Origin: Wurfbainia villosa | Lineage: Eukaryota > Streptophyta > Magnoliopsida > Zingiberales > Zingiberaceae | Reading direction: 5' to 3' | Assembly (NCBI GenBank): GCA_025175895.1 | Contig: JAKLTH010000283.1 | Location: 3,224,001-3,288,000 of the forward strand | Length of the DNA stretch: 64,000 bases | Shown here: positions 46,701 through 61,700 of the stretch, in pieces | How positions within the stretch are numbered: the stretch's first letter is position 1 | How the letters are laid out: each line of letters starts with the position of its first letter | Translations under genes and position numbers: made by a program | The notes under the pieces: generated by a model | Told to the model about the DNA's origin: nothing | The model's input: the letters and a program-made list of their open reading frames with translations, nothing else | The model's database searches: none

Positions 46701-49700
46701 AGAAATACTGCATTAGTATATGACCATGTGTAAAATCAAATGAACCTTTTGAACAATTTGCAGGTATTTCTCCAAAGCCTCCCCAGTGCTCAGCAATGAT
46801 TCAGGTAAAACAGCTCCTAGACCGTCCATACCAGGTGAAGGAGATGGTGTCAAAACATTTGTTGAATCCTGATATATAAAGAAAAGAAAATACAGTGAGT
46901 GTATTTAATATCAGAGAAAAACTACCATAGTTTTTAACACTAACTTTGGTTGCAACTGCTAGATCGACCATGTGTAGATCAGCAGAAGTAATACAAGCTA
47001 CGGTAGGACTAACTTCACCCCCATGTTGCATGAGACTATCATCATCACCATAAGTTGGGGAGACACTGCAAGAAAATTAAAGAGTTATCACAACAATTTG
47101 AAGGCCAGTTTAGTAACTGTAAAATAAAACACTATTGGATATACCTAGGAAGTTGTGCCGAACCACGATCTGACTCTTCCAAGGTAAGGTCCAAGGGTTG
47201 AGTAATGCTGACAGGAGTTACTTGTGAAGTGACATAGACATTGGAACTAATGCTACCAGAACTTGCACCATACACCCGTGACAGAGAAGAATTACCCACA
47301 GAACTGCCTAAACCAGAAAGGCCAAGAGATGCAGCAGTTGAATTCTGACTAGATTGATTTTGCCAAATATTCTTGATAAAATCCTACAAGGAAATGGGGA
47401 AAAAATTTAGAAGCTGGGAAAAAAAAACTATCAAAAACACAAACATTAGGGGTTTTGGTTGTTTTACATCATAGACTCCCTGTTGTGGAACGGAAAAGCG
47501 GCCAGGTTTAGGACGAAGTGCCTCTGGGATTCGTGAAAGTGGCCCTTGTGCAAAAGAAAGGGTATCAAAATATGCAGATCCAGATGCTTCCCTCTGTTTC
47601 CTCATGGCAGCAAATGCAGGGGACATCTCTCCATCAATCAATTCAACAGCCTAACAAAAGACAATTCCATAACGTAAAGATGTTCTAATAGATGTAGCTT
47701 GTAAGAAGACATAATAACACGGTGATTATTCAAAAGAAGTATGGTTAACATTCACCTTAGTAGTCATATTTCCACAACAAAGATACAATTAATATATTTT
47801 AAAATCTTAATCTGGCAATATACAGATCCATTTGCAGATTAAGATGCCAATATCCCACAATTCATAATTTATATCAAGCGAAAAGACTATATTAAGAAAT
47901 GGTGCTCTGCCTGACAAGAGAACCAATAGAAATTTGCAGAAACAAAGATTTTAGTTGATGAAAAACTGTAAGTCTAACTCAACAGATTCAGTATTCTACT
48001 AATTTATTCAGACATAAAATTGAGCCTATATCCAATACTTCGATCACAAAATTTATTCTGAAAACCAGTGTTTGTTTAACCTAAATAATCATGTAAAATT
48101 AGCCTAGCACGGGCAGGTTTCGAGCTTTAGTCAATTTACAGCCAAGATTAATTACAGAAAATTATTAAATGACTGAGAGCTCTGCTGCAGCTCATCCACT
48201 TTTATTTAATTTTGAGAGATTATACTTAAGAAAGTTGAAATATGTTTAGGCCCAAATACTTAACAGATACATTTAGTCAAACTAATAAATGTGAAGATGT
48301 GAAGAAAAAACTGGTGCCCTGCACATATAAAAAATTGCATAATATCTTAGTAAAAAGGAAGAACAATTGTGTACCTTCTCTGATGCCACATTCTCAATTA
48401 CAGCACAACCAAGATCAAGATGATCAGTTGTGAGGATCTGAACAATTTGCTCAACATGATCATTTGCCACGTTCAAAGCTTGAAGAAGACCTCTTAAATT
48501 GCTTGAAAGGGCTACACGAAGAGGTTCCTGGTAATCCAACAATTATAAAACCAAATCCTAAAAAATCAAAAAAAAAAAAAATAGGCACACATAAAATCAA
48601 ATTCTAGAAATCAGTCTATAGGTGCAGGTGCGATAGAAAAGTTTAAAGTTAGATTATATATGATCTAATGTGTATGTCAAGTATGTAGGTGAAGGAAAAC
48701 TTGATAGGAAAATCTTAGTAGACCAGGTGACCAGATACTAAACAGATAGAGCCTTGATGGGTCAGATGACCAAACATCAAGCAATGGAAGTCTTGATAAG
48801 TCAGATGACCAGATAACATGCAAAAAGAGCCTTGATGGTTAAAGTGATGAGACACCGAGTTAAAGAAACATTGATGGGTCAAGGAGAAGGACTATCAGCA
48901 ACAGTGGAAGTCCTGATAAATCAGGTGACCAAGTGGGTCAAGTGATTATATACCAGATAAAAGTAAGTCTTGGTGGTACCAATCAAGGTAAGCTTAGAGG
49001 TATTAGGCAAGGTAAGCTTAAGGAGACTTTCTGATATAGAAAGTAGTGAGGAAAGCATTATCTTTTTGGGTCCACGGTAGACTCTCAAGTTAGTGCAAAC
49101 CTGACAGAGAAACCACTTGACATTTCAAAGTCAAGGTGGACAAAAGTAGTTGTCCAAAGCTTAGTTTTAACTATATCTGTGTCGACTAATTTTGTGATGC
49201 AAGTAGGTAAGTTACGTCAGTTAGTTAGCCTCGAAGGATCCAAGAGACCTGAAATGGTCCAAAGGACCAAACCTAATCCGCGTGACCAAAGTTGGTCCAG
49301 ACGACCGGAGTCGGTTCGAGCGACCAGAGTTGGTCCGAGAGACCTATAGTTCAACTAACCATTACAATCAAGATAAGAGCTAACTTGTTACAGATCTAGG
49401 CGATCAGAGTGAGTTTGAGCGACCTTAAGGATAAGTCACCAAGCCATTGCAAGGAGATATCCATTAGAGACTACCACATAGGCTTCTAGGCACCCGAAAG
49501 TGCTTCCAGGCAATCAGACTACAGATAAACACAGTGCAACAAGTAGATGATAACGGCGGAGCTGAGAACACCCAGAAGACCTCCAGGCAACCGAAAGAGC
49601 ACTTTATATAGGGATCAATGGGGGACCTCTCAAATCACTGAAGAACTTTGAATTTGCTCAACATACTCAATCACAGCTTCAAAGTGCTCTGGTTTGCCCC

Positions 49701-52700
49701 AAGTTTTGATTAGGCAACTTCGTTTTTCTTTTGGTATAATTTTAAATTGCCTTGTTCTCTTGTTCTTGTATTTGATTTTGTACTTACATTACATATTTGA
49801 AATCAAATACCCATAAGAGGTTTCTCCACCCCAAAAAACATTCTAGAAATGAGAAAAACATAGAGGTTTATTTCAGGACCGATCCACCTAGTGAATTAAT
49901 ACGGCATGGAATAGGAACCCTTGAGAGAACCCAAACCATGTTAAATTATTGTCATTGTCTGTGCATAATACCTATTTTATTTCCGTTGTATATTTTATTC
50001 TACTTAGTTTCTGCTGTGCTTATTACTCCGGTTAATTGATTGATTTACAAGTGCTATCTCAATCCTACATAGACAACCCTGAGCAACACTACAAATCTAT
50101 CAGTGTATTCTACAAATCAAATCAATCCTCCAAGACAATATAACAATGCGATCGAGAAAAGAAAGCTGGGTAGAAAACATGGTATGGAGATGTAAGATTC
50201 ATAAACCCAACAATAAAAAATAGGAACCTTGCATGTCACATGAGCCAAGCTTCCAGCTAGAGTCCCAACCATTAGATGGGCAGAACGAGATATGACACCA
50301 TCATCAGTTTCCATGGAATAATCCTAGAAGAAAAGAGAACAGGGAATTGTGGAAGTGTGAGAGAAAAATACTTAGAACATTAAATTTACTGAAGAAAGAC
50401 AGTAACCTTCAAAACAAGTTCCTTCGTTGTCCTACTAGCAATTGTAACACTTCGTTGAATAACAGGAGATACAATTTCTCTTATGGCCTTATCCATTGCC
50501 ACTTGAATAATCCTGATATAACAAAAAATTATTACAAGGCGTAATATCATAAATGTGAATGGCTTATTAAAATGATAATTAAACAAATAGATGCAAATAC
50601 CTGTGGAACTGCATGTTCGACCCCATAGAACTCAGCTTTGGATTAATATTGATATATGACTCAGAATTTGGAATTATTGTCAAAAGCTGCAAAGAGAAAT
50701 CAATTACATATAAGCCAATGATGCATAAATTGTAATACAACAATTTGAGTCACAAGTAATCTACTAAAACAAGAACTAACTCATGACTTAAATTTCTAAA
50801 TCAACTTAAAAAGTTGCTTTCAGAATCAACTATGAACAAAATTTTATGTAAATGAAAAGGTTAATTATCCATGCAATCACAAATAATTATACAAGTAAAC
50901 TGGTTTGCCAATTAACATTACTGTTCCCACTTCAAAAATGGAATATTCACGTTTGTATGAAACCCACTAGATGGAGAACCCTATCAAGTCCTGCATAGCT
51001 TACATCAGGCCATCAAGTAATAACCAGTGTTACAGTTTGATGTAAGAACATTTCTGAACCACATTTCTAACAATTACAATAATCAGCATCTCAATTTTTT
51101 TTAAACAAAAAATGGATGGAAATATTGAAATAATAACCTGATTCAGAGAAAAAGGTGAAGGAGAAGGAGAAGGTGAGGGGGAAGGTGATGGGGATGGTGC
51201 AACTTGAGTCAATCCCTGTATGGATGAAACTAGTTCAGGTCCGTTTACAATTCCAATTTTGTCTTCTTCCAAAATGGAACCTGAAGTGATATGCGGTGCA
51301 GAAGCATACTGCCCCACAATAACAGCACAAAAGTAAACATGGTTAGAAGAAAAATATAGAAAGTTCATCAATGAGGGAAGGGAAAAATGACTAATTACTT
51401 GAGCCATTGCATTTGGATGGCTTCCCAGATGAGATGAACTATTGACCTCAGTTTGCAATTCTACATGACTCAATGGAGGCACTAATCCTGAATTAATTTC
51501 AACAAGCGGCGGATGAGCTGCAGTTATGTCCTTATTCGAAAAATCTGGATTACCCTCTACTTCACGAATCTTGTCTATCAAAAGAGTTGTTGGTTTAACT
51601 TCTTTCAAATCTACGCTAAGATTCTTAAACAAAACCTGCAACACAAGAAGAAGGTTGAGAATAGCTCCATAAGCCTAAAAATCTCTTATATACCTCCTCA
51701 AGTAAAGCTAGACTGCAAGAACAAAAGCGGTTATTACCTCTATATCAAATTTCAGGTTCATTTTGAGGTTTGGAAGATTATAGATCTCAGTAAGTAAACT
51801 TAGAATCCCCATAGTCCAAGGGTTGGGAGGTTGATAAGCTAAACTGGAATGGCATGGCTCCAGAATCTAAAATAGATGACCAATATATTACATACCCAAG
51901 AAAAAAAAGAGAACAATTTGCTAAGCAACTAAAATCTAAAAGGAAACTACCTTTGAGGTAAATGGGATTACAGCAATCATCAGACCTTTCTCATAAGCCT
52001 TGCAAAAGAATCATAATTCATCTTCAGTGAGGAAATTAAAATAACCAAGGGAAAATAAAATAAAAAACCTCGGTTATGAAAAGGAAAAAAGAATGCTGCC
52101 TGCTAAAGTGAAATACTAACAAAACAATTGTTTTTTTTTTCAAAAAATAATGAAAATAATACATAATGGATAATGATTTCAGTGATGGTCATTGTATAAC
52201 AGGTCTACACTCTCTAACAACTTTAGATGACAAGTCCCAGTGAAGACAACAAATCCCCAGTATGATTAAACTCGTTGATACATTGATAATTAAACTCGTT
52301 AATACATTAATATTGAGCTATCAAACAACTTCAAGGAATATATACAAAAAATTTTGCTCGACATATCAAATATTTACTTTGTTTATTAAATTTTGCCTAA
52401 CATATCCAGAGACAACAAGCTTAAAACTAGATTAACCTCTCGATTTACCTGTCACATATACACTAGTACAAAAATTTAAAAAAAAAACAAACCATTAAAT
52501 AGTCAAAATTCTCCAAACAAGAAGAAAGTCAAAATAAGGATGAAGGGAAAAAACTAACTCAAGCATAGCCTAGGTGAATCCACTTCAATAAGAAGATTAT
52601 GCAACCTAGGGAAATCCACGACTAGAACAATATTATGCCTCATGATACTCATCACTTGAACCAGTATTCACTCCAGTATCAACAAAGTAAAATAAAATAA

Positions 52701-55700
52701 AAATGCAACTCCCAAGTAAAATAAAATAAAAATGAAACTCCCAGCCAAGGCCACTTTTGGGTAACTTGGCAAGATGGCTTCAAGCAAGTGGTATAATAAC
52801 AAAAACTAGACTGATCAAAACAGAATCAACAGCCATCATGAGTAAACTACTACTAGCATATCTGCAATGACCATTCATTTACATGGAACATGATAAACTT
52901 GCCTTCTATTACCACTAGCAGGGGAATAAGGCAACAAGAATTATCACTAAAATATGCAAAATAACTTTGTCCACTGTCCACTAAAATGTGAAGGTCAATC
53001 CCATCATGGTTGCCATGCCTTTCTGTGGAATCTGGAAGGGGATTCTTTCCACAGTAAAGAGAATCTATATCTCTTTTGTGATATCAAAAATCCACCAAAG
53101 ATGGATTTAGTTAAAGTAATATTACCAATAGTATAGCAAACTTAAACTGCAAATGGGAATACCTCTATAATCAAAACTTTGGGATCAATTTCTTTTGCAC
53201 GCAATGCTTGATTCCTACCAATGGTAAATTTCCCAAGCCAACTACCAAGATTTTTAAGAAGTGATCGTTCTTCAGAACTGGATTTAATAAGATCAGATCT
53301 TAGCAACACCTAAACAAAGAAGAGGTCAGAAAAAGGAAGATAAATTAGCATTAATAAAACAATTTGAGATGAGCAACAAGACCAAGAACCTTGCAGTTCT
53401 CATAGGTAGCTTTCACTATCTCCTTATTTAACGCTTTTGAGTTAACTTTGTCCAAGAATTTTAGGTACAAATCGTGAAAATTTGGTTCAATGCTTGCTCT
53501 ACAAGAGAGACCATTAATGGGAATACAAGTAAACTTCAAATCAAAACCAAAGTAAAGGAATGTATGAAAACCACATTAAAGAACATTGATATCAACCTTT
53601 TCATCACCATATACTGCGCAAACCAAGGATAAAATTGCTCATTGAGAACCTCACTGAACTCTTTAGCTTTTGCTTCCATGTTTGAAGTTGAAATGTTGTT
53701 GATCATGAACAATATCTTGTCTTGGATTTCTGATGGAGCCTAAATCAAAGGCATATATATACCCAGTAATTATAAATGGCCATTGAAATTCAAGATCACA
53801 AACCAAGAAATAGCAATTCCCCAATGACCTTAAGCTGGTATACAGGATTTCTCCACATTAAGGACAATAAAGTACAAAATTAATGGAATCAAACATCCAA
53901 GGATATGAGAGTAACCTCAATTGGTGTATCTCTCCTCTCAGCTGCAGCAACAAGTGTTTCGATGTTTAATGCAGCCCCAAAACCTGTGTTGTAAGAAGGT
54001 TGCCGAAGCATGCCTATAAACATAATATCAATCATGCTCCACAATGATATACCAAAAAGTATTAGGAAATAAAAATTAGAAATAGACATGAAGCACCTCA
54101 AGCTGGCAGTGCCTATTCCACATAGTAACAAAGGAACTAAAAGAAGTAATTTTAAAACTAACTTTTTTATCTTACCAGAAGCTGTAGCACCTCGAGCACG
54201 AAGGAAACTTGGGGATGATGTTACAGAAGCTGCTGTGGTAACAGAATGATGAGATATGATCTGCGAATGATGTAAAATATTTATCACCAGATTGATAAGT
54301 AAGAGAGCATTCGTGAAAGCAAAAGATCAACATTGATAATAACAGAAGTCCGTCATGAGCCTTCACTAGTGTTTCAATGAATTTAGTAGAGAAAATTTTA
54401 ATTTCAATATCATCATCACATAAATTAAACAAACACCTTCTGGTTAGCAACTGATTCTGCTGGTCCAGAAAGAAATGAAGATTGCCCAGTATGTGATAAA
54501 GAAGGCTTTGTATGAGTGGCAGACATGGCAGAAACTTTGCTCCTTTCACCGAGAAAACCCTGATGCCTCTGCTGCAACTGCAAAGTGGAAAACTGTTGGC
54601 CCAGGTGGGTAGAAGCTGAACCCATCATTTGCCATGAGGACTCAGATACCTGTGTTAAAAACAAGAATTGAAAGCCATTTTACTCAAGTAAATAGACGCC
54701 TAGTATTATCCCATCTGAAAGTGAATGTAAGAATGAGATGGTGTACAAACCAAAGCAAGTAACAAATACTCAAAATTCAAAATGGAGAATTCTCAAAAGC
54801 ATCCAAACTCTAACTAGAATTCTAAGAACTAAATCAGCAGAAAATTATATATAAATACAATCGAAGCTTATATGAAGGCATGAAAGAATTGATAGGCATA
54901 CAATTTACATAACGGATTTTACCAATGCATACCTCCATGGTTTCAGTAGAAGGTGCTCCAGAGCTTTGTTGATCAATGCTAATTGGGTTACCACTATTTG
55001 ACTCTGACTGGCTAGAGGAAATTCTCGTGAGTGCTCGTTCAATGAATGAAACCAATTCAGCATGTGTGCCACGCAAATGAGATATCTGTAATATGTGATT
55101 GCAATAGGAGGGCCACTCAACTAGACGATCTGTAAACTGCTCTAATGCATTGGCACCAAACATAAACATCTGGATCAAACAGAACTATAGTTATCATCTA
55201 GAAATAGAAAATATAGAGAAGGAAGAAGATATATACAAACTTTAGAATCAACAGATTTACGCAACGCATGGATAACTCCGCGTAAAGCAATACCAAGCGC
55301 AAGATGTGTCACCAGTTCGTGCTTTATTAGAGAACCTGTGCAAATAGGAATAGTCAAAAATGTTTTAAGAGAAAAATAAAACACTAAAATATTAGACAAT
55401 TAAAATTAGGATGACAATGACAACCAGATACAAAATCCTACTGCAAAATTTAAGGCAACGATTATTGGAGAACACATTGAAGTTAGTTTTGTCGACATGC
55501 TGGTCATTGAAGTATCAGGCTGGATTCATATTAGGAAAAAAATGTAACAAAAGCTGCAGCCGGTTTTGGTGGAGAAATACCCAAATAGAGTTGTGCTAGG
55601 TGTTGAGTTTTGCATCAAAACAGCAAGAATGCTATCTCCTAAGGAAATGGTAACTTTTAAACTTTATGGACATAATTATGCAACATGACCTCACATAGGG

Positions 55701-58700
55701 ACTAGACGAGAATAAGATTCTACCCATAAAACCTACTAAAGAGACTAAACTGAATAATTTACTAAAATAATGGTTACATGAACAAGACTCCTACAGCATA
55801 AATGAAGATTTGCAATGAAGCCCGGGATCAACTTCCATTTCAAATAGTATCTTCAGCATAGCCCTACCTTTCTCACTTCATGTATGTTGAAATATCAACT
55901 AATACGTTTGTCAAAACTCAAAACATTGCAAGGTTTAATTTCACATTTTCATCTAAAAAGTTAAATTAGCACAATAAGTTGCCTCAGAAATAACTCTAGT
56001 AAATACAAAAGATTTGCACACGTGAAAAAATCTGTGTATCAAATAAACCTTTATAGACAATAATATTGAATCGACACAAGAAGGAAAAATAACATACAAA
56101 AATAACGCAATATGAACAGAAATACAAATATGCTTTTTTCGGTATTCCTTCAAAAGAAAATTCGAGAGAAAAAAATAACTAGGAAAGCAAAATTTAACAA
56201 AAACAATGTCTAATTTGAGTGTACACCTAAATGGAAATAAAAGGTAGAGCAGGTATATAGCAGAAACACAAAAGATATTAAAAGGAAAAGGGCATGATAA
56301 AGATAAATAATGACTAAACATCTTTTGAGAAACACATTCTGAAAATAAAGAAAATGTAGAAAAGAAACCAAAACATAAAAAAGAAAAGGACAACAGATTT
56401 TGATAAATAACTAGCATCAAATTAAGACTCTCACCGAAGAGCACTGCAACTATCTTTAGTTGCCTATCGGGATACTTGGGGAAGAACTTGTACTCTTCAA
56501 ATAGATTCTGGATGATACACTCGAAGATCTTCTTCTCCCTGAAATTAATTGAACAAAATTAAAAAAAAAACTCTACAATTAACACATAAAAGAGAAGCAA
56601 AAGGCATAGATTCCTCAGTGTAACTATTAACAAAAAAAAAACAAGAAACTACTTGGAACTTCTATGAGTTTATTTGTGAATGCTTATAAACTAAGTGGAT
56701 AAAGGAATCAATACGTTAGAAGGATTTGAATTCAATCATCTTTCAACTCCTCACTACTGTAAAATGGAACATGTGAAGCACGGTGACAATGCCACATCTA
56801 GAGGCATTAAATGGGTCAGACTGTGAGAGTTGGTCATGCTAGTCTGGGCCTGACTTTCCCCATGTGTGAGACTGGGGCAGAGTTTCTCAGTTTACGCTCG
56901 TGACAGGCCCAAATGCATGTTGTCCAAGCACAGTCCACATGCCGGGCTCATCCCAATGTGCCTGACCTGCCTACTTTAATGGTTGAATACCCTTTTGAAC
57001 GAGTAGTTTCACCAAAACACATCCAGCATTCAAAAAGCACTAGTTCAAGGGTATTTTGGTCAAATAAGCATAGAAGTAAAATATAATTCTAGAATTTTCT
57101 TATAAATGCCACCGACCCCACCCCTCATCCAAACATTTTACCAAACTATCACTCTCTTAATCTCAAAATTCCCACTCTCAATCCTCATTTTCTTAATGTC
57201 GTTAATTTCTCTACAACCCTCTATAATTTATTATTATTATTATTATTATATTTATTATTATTATTATTTACTTTATAAAACCCTGTCTAATCCACACAGG
57301 GTCTTTGTCTTAGCCATAAGTACACCGTTACTCGACAAGCTGCTCGTAGCTCAACACAAAAAGGGCTGAAACAGGCATAGGCGCAGGCAAGGCGCATCGA
57401 CCCCTCTATCTACATCCTTTTGATTTGTCATCAACATAAGCATCTCTTTCTTGAAAAGCATTAGCACATGTAGACACAATAACACAACCAACAACCAAGT
57501 CTCATCCCACTAGGTGAGGTCGGTTATATAGATCCTCCTACGTCATTGAACTCTATCCCCTATTATATCATCATCTATATTTAAACAAATTTTATCTTAT
57601 TGTATCGTTGTTAACCAAGTGTTGTTTTCCCCTTTCTTGTTTGATTTGCATATTTATAATAATTTCACATCACCTACCTGTAACATTTACCGATCATCTA
57701 AATACATATTCGTATCATCTTAATCATGTATCCCAAAGTTTTTTCTTAATAGATACAATCCTAAGTTTCATTTTAATATTCTCATTTTTTTATTTTATCT
57801 ATCCGCATAGGTCTCACATCGACTTTAACATCTTTATCTTTGCAACTCTCATCTTTTGCTTATGTGCTCAAGTCATAACCAACATTTAACTCCATATAAC
57901 ATAGTAAGTCTAATTATCGTTTTGTAAACCTTCCATTTAAGTTTTACAAAAAACATACTATGCTCTCCTCCATTCAAACTATCTTACTTGTATTATATGT
58001 AAGACATCTCTCTCAATTCCTCCATTATTTTACAAAAATGATCCTAAATGTTTAAAGCTTTCAGTTACATACAACTCATTTTCTCCTAAGTTAATAATTT
58101 TCTCATTGTATCAAACATTGCCAAATTTAAATTTCATATATTTTATCTTTACTCTATTAAGTCTAAAACCTTACACTTCTAATGTTTCCCTTCAAGATTC
58201 AAATTTAGCATTTACTCCTTCACATATCTCATCTACCAAAATAATATCATCTACAACAACATGCATTTACCCATTTTCTCCCGTAAGTTCATTCATAATT
58301 ATTACAAAAAGATAGAAACTTAAAATTGATCCTTAATGTAACTCTATCTTTATGAGAGGTGTTTCAGTTAATCTCTTGACGTTTTCATTCTTGTCATTAC
58401 ATCCTTGAAAACAATCTTAGACAAGATAGCAGAAGTGTTAAAATCACTAATCTTAGGCATATAGAGTACTCCTCAAAAACAATTGTTAAACTTCTTAAGC
58501 AAAATTTGAATTTATCATTTCCAAATTGAAAACAAACATAGCTAAATACACATAAAAACTAGCAACACATGAAAGATATTAATGGGTATGTTAATGGATA
58601 TTTTTCATACAAATTTACTGTATAAGTAAATGATATGTTCCATTACCAACATCCTAGTCTCACATCAAGAATAGTGGGTAAAAATGGATTTATAAACTTA

Positions 58701-61700
58701 GATGAGCCATCTTACATCAATTTAAGCATTCTAACTTAGTAGTTGATTCTAACATTGTTAACTAAGGTTCAAGCATTCTAACTTAGTTGTTGGTTGTGAC
58801 AAATTTTATGGGTTGATTTCCTCATCTCAAGTTGTGGTAGGTAGTACCAACATTCTAACTTAGTGGCTGGTCCTAACAAATTTAATGGGTCAGTTTCCTC
58901 ATCTCAAGTTGTGGTAGGTAGTATCAAAGCAAACCTATGCATAATGAGATATTCGAAAATAGATGAGATGGCAGAGCTATTTTATCATATCTTGCTTACC
59001 TATCTAGCTACCCTCTAATTAAATGTTTTTGCTTATTGTATTGCCCTTTTTCCCACGCTGCAATTTCAACATGGTTTTTAGTTCAAATTTCCAACTTGCA
59101 CCCTTGAACAACAAAGCATATCATGCCAATAAGCACAAATGTCAAGAGAGAGTGTGTCATGATAAGCAACATGTCAGAGAGTGTGGTTTGTTCAATTGGT
59201 ATCATCTTAATGAAAGAATCCATGTCTTAATGAACCAGGTCATGAGATGTTACCCATAAAAACCATAATCAAAGTTCTCTGACTATAGAACAGAAACATA
59301 ACCACAATAAATCATGATATTTGACCAATACTCAATTTAAACAATCGCTCAGTTTGACAATGCAAAGAAGTAGAATGGAAAAAAAATGCTCCTGAATTAT
59401 AATGGAAATTCAACTAAGGATCACTAATTTAACAGACCTTGGATCAGAAGATTCTTTGAAACGTGCAAGCATCTGAATCATAGCATCAATGGTCAACTGT
59501 CCAGAGAACATCTGATGGAAATAGGTATTCACCTCTGCATCTATATCATCTGAAACACCTTCTGAAACTGTTGGAACCAATGGTCCAACAGTTGGAATCC
59601 TTGGATTAGATGATATATGCAGTTTCTTTATTTCCTCAAAATGCTGGTTAGAAATAAACTGTCCCGAGTGAGCTTGGAGAACCTGAACATTGAAATGCCA
59701 TATTTGTGATGTTGTTACACAATGTCATGAATAAATGGATTATACGCATCAACATTAATAGAAACAGGAACTATGAAATGACCTTGAAGAATATTGAACA
59801 TGTTTCACGATACTCATTCAAAAGAGTTGATTGAGACTGTGGAAGAGAGACATCTGGGACATCAGCTGTTGCGTCGCCGAGTGCTTCTTTTAGAAACCTC
59901 AGACAATCCTGGGGTCATAGAACTTCTTGAAACCAGAAAAGCAAGGGAATTAATTATTTAAAGTATATTTATATTATAATAACATTACCTCAAAGAAAGC
60001 ATCTTTATATGCAGTCAAATATTCATTCAACCAATTCTCAAGATTAATGTAATCTTTCCTGGAAGCAACAGCAGCCAATCTAATGCTAAAAGGAAAAGGA
60101 GTTGTGGCCAGAACTGATGATAAAATCTGCAAAGTAAAAGCATGTAAATAAGCACATCTAAATGAGAGCTATACATGTGTTGACGACAAAAACTATTACA
60201 AATGAAATGTTTACTTGCTCATATAAAGTACAAGAATAGTGATATATAAAGATTGTGTAGATTTGGCAAGTCCTTTAGCAATTAGCAGTTTACAGATTAA
60301 GAATAAGCCATCCTATTGCAGATTTACTGACATGAGATTTAAAGCTTACCAAAGCAGAATGTTGTCTGTGCAATTATGGAGGGGTAAACCTATCTCAACC
60401 TATTTTCCTTCAGCCTATTGTTGACTTTTGTCAAGCATGGACAAGGATTTTGCATCCTCCACAGGAGGCAACGAACCAACCATGCCCTTAATAAAAATAG
60501 GAGATTATTTAAGCACCTGCCTTGTAGATAGAAATCATCTTGCTCTATCCCATAAACACCTTACACATTCCTCAATTCAACTCTTCCATTACCTATCTTT
60601 ATCAGTTGCTAGAGACTGTCTTAATCAAATCAAAAGCATTATTGCCTCATTTCCATCAAAATTAAGATCCTTCTGTTAATGTCATTTTTTAAAGGTGATG
60701 CAGTCAGAAAAGCAAGCAGGTTCAAGTAGAAACTACTTTCAGTAACACACCATATTACCAAGAAATCTGAGTATCAGAATTCTCAGTCCTGGATCCACAG
60801 TCTGAAATTCAGCTGGGACCTACATGTCTCATCAATGATCTCCAATAGGAACATCCATAAAAAGACGCATCTCATGGGCCATTAGACTCATATACTAACA
60901 ATAATATGGAATTGCAAAATGGGAAAGTGAATCTTAACCTGAGAATTTTACGTCTAGCTCAAATGTGCAATTAAATTACCACGTTTAAGAATATCCCGTA
61001 TTTTATTTGAATATATTTCAATTTCCAAAGTCATCCCATCTTTCATGATATCGACAACGACGACGACGACGACGGCAACGAAGAAGCCTTTTCTCACAAG
61101 ATGGGATTGGCTATATAAATCCTCCTAGGCCATTAGACTCTATCCTCTACTATATCATCATCTATATTTAAATAAATTTTATCTTGTTTTATTATTGCAA
61201 ACCAAGTCCTCTTTGATCTTTCTCTTCCTTGGATCTTCATGATGTCATCTAATGTATTTTAAAATTACCAAGGATCAGCTATTAGACCCCATCTAAGCTG
61301 TGTGCAAAGGCAATGAATATTGTATTTGTTGGCATATGACTCAATTATTGAACCTATCAGATCTTCTATTAAGCTCTATGACAAGAGAAATAAATGTAGG
61401 ATCATCCTAGAATATGAACCTATTATTGAACCACCCCATGTCATCAGTGCTGCCTAGAAAACGCAATGCATCTGCATTAATAGCCAAGGCATGCCTCTTA
61501 TACACCAACCTCCTAGGATGCAAATGGTAAATCACATATCAAAGACTAATTCAGGTAGCAGGAATTTTCAAATAGTAACCATGCAGCATTATGGATAATG
61601 TTTCTCTCAACAGATTGATAGAATCGAATGTTTGGCATACAAAAAAGTTATATTCATAAACCTATCTTAATCGAATATAAAATCTTTTTTCAAAAATAGC

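Larger units (their letters stand above)
56539..59437. other. Large NOT1 intron
   Basis: Holds an unassigned moderately GC-rich patch (about 56.76-56.96 kb), a TTA microsatellite (57228-57270), a truncated RTE LINE (57.47-58.41 kb) and a 77-bp tandem duplication (58774-58927). No exon is seen. Confidence 0.7.

Noticed and set aside
55953..56444. 163-residue hydrophobic ORF
   Set aside because: It reads through AT-rich intron sequence upstream of a real NOT1 exon boundary. Phe/Leu/Ser richness reflects base composition.
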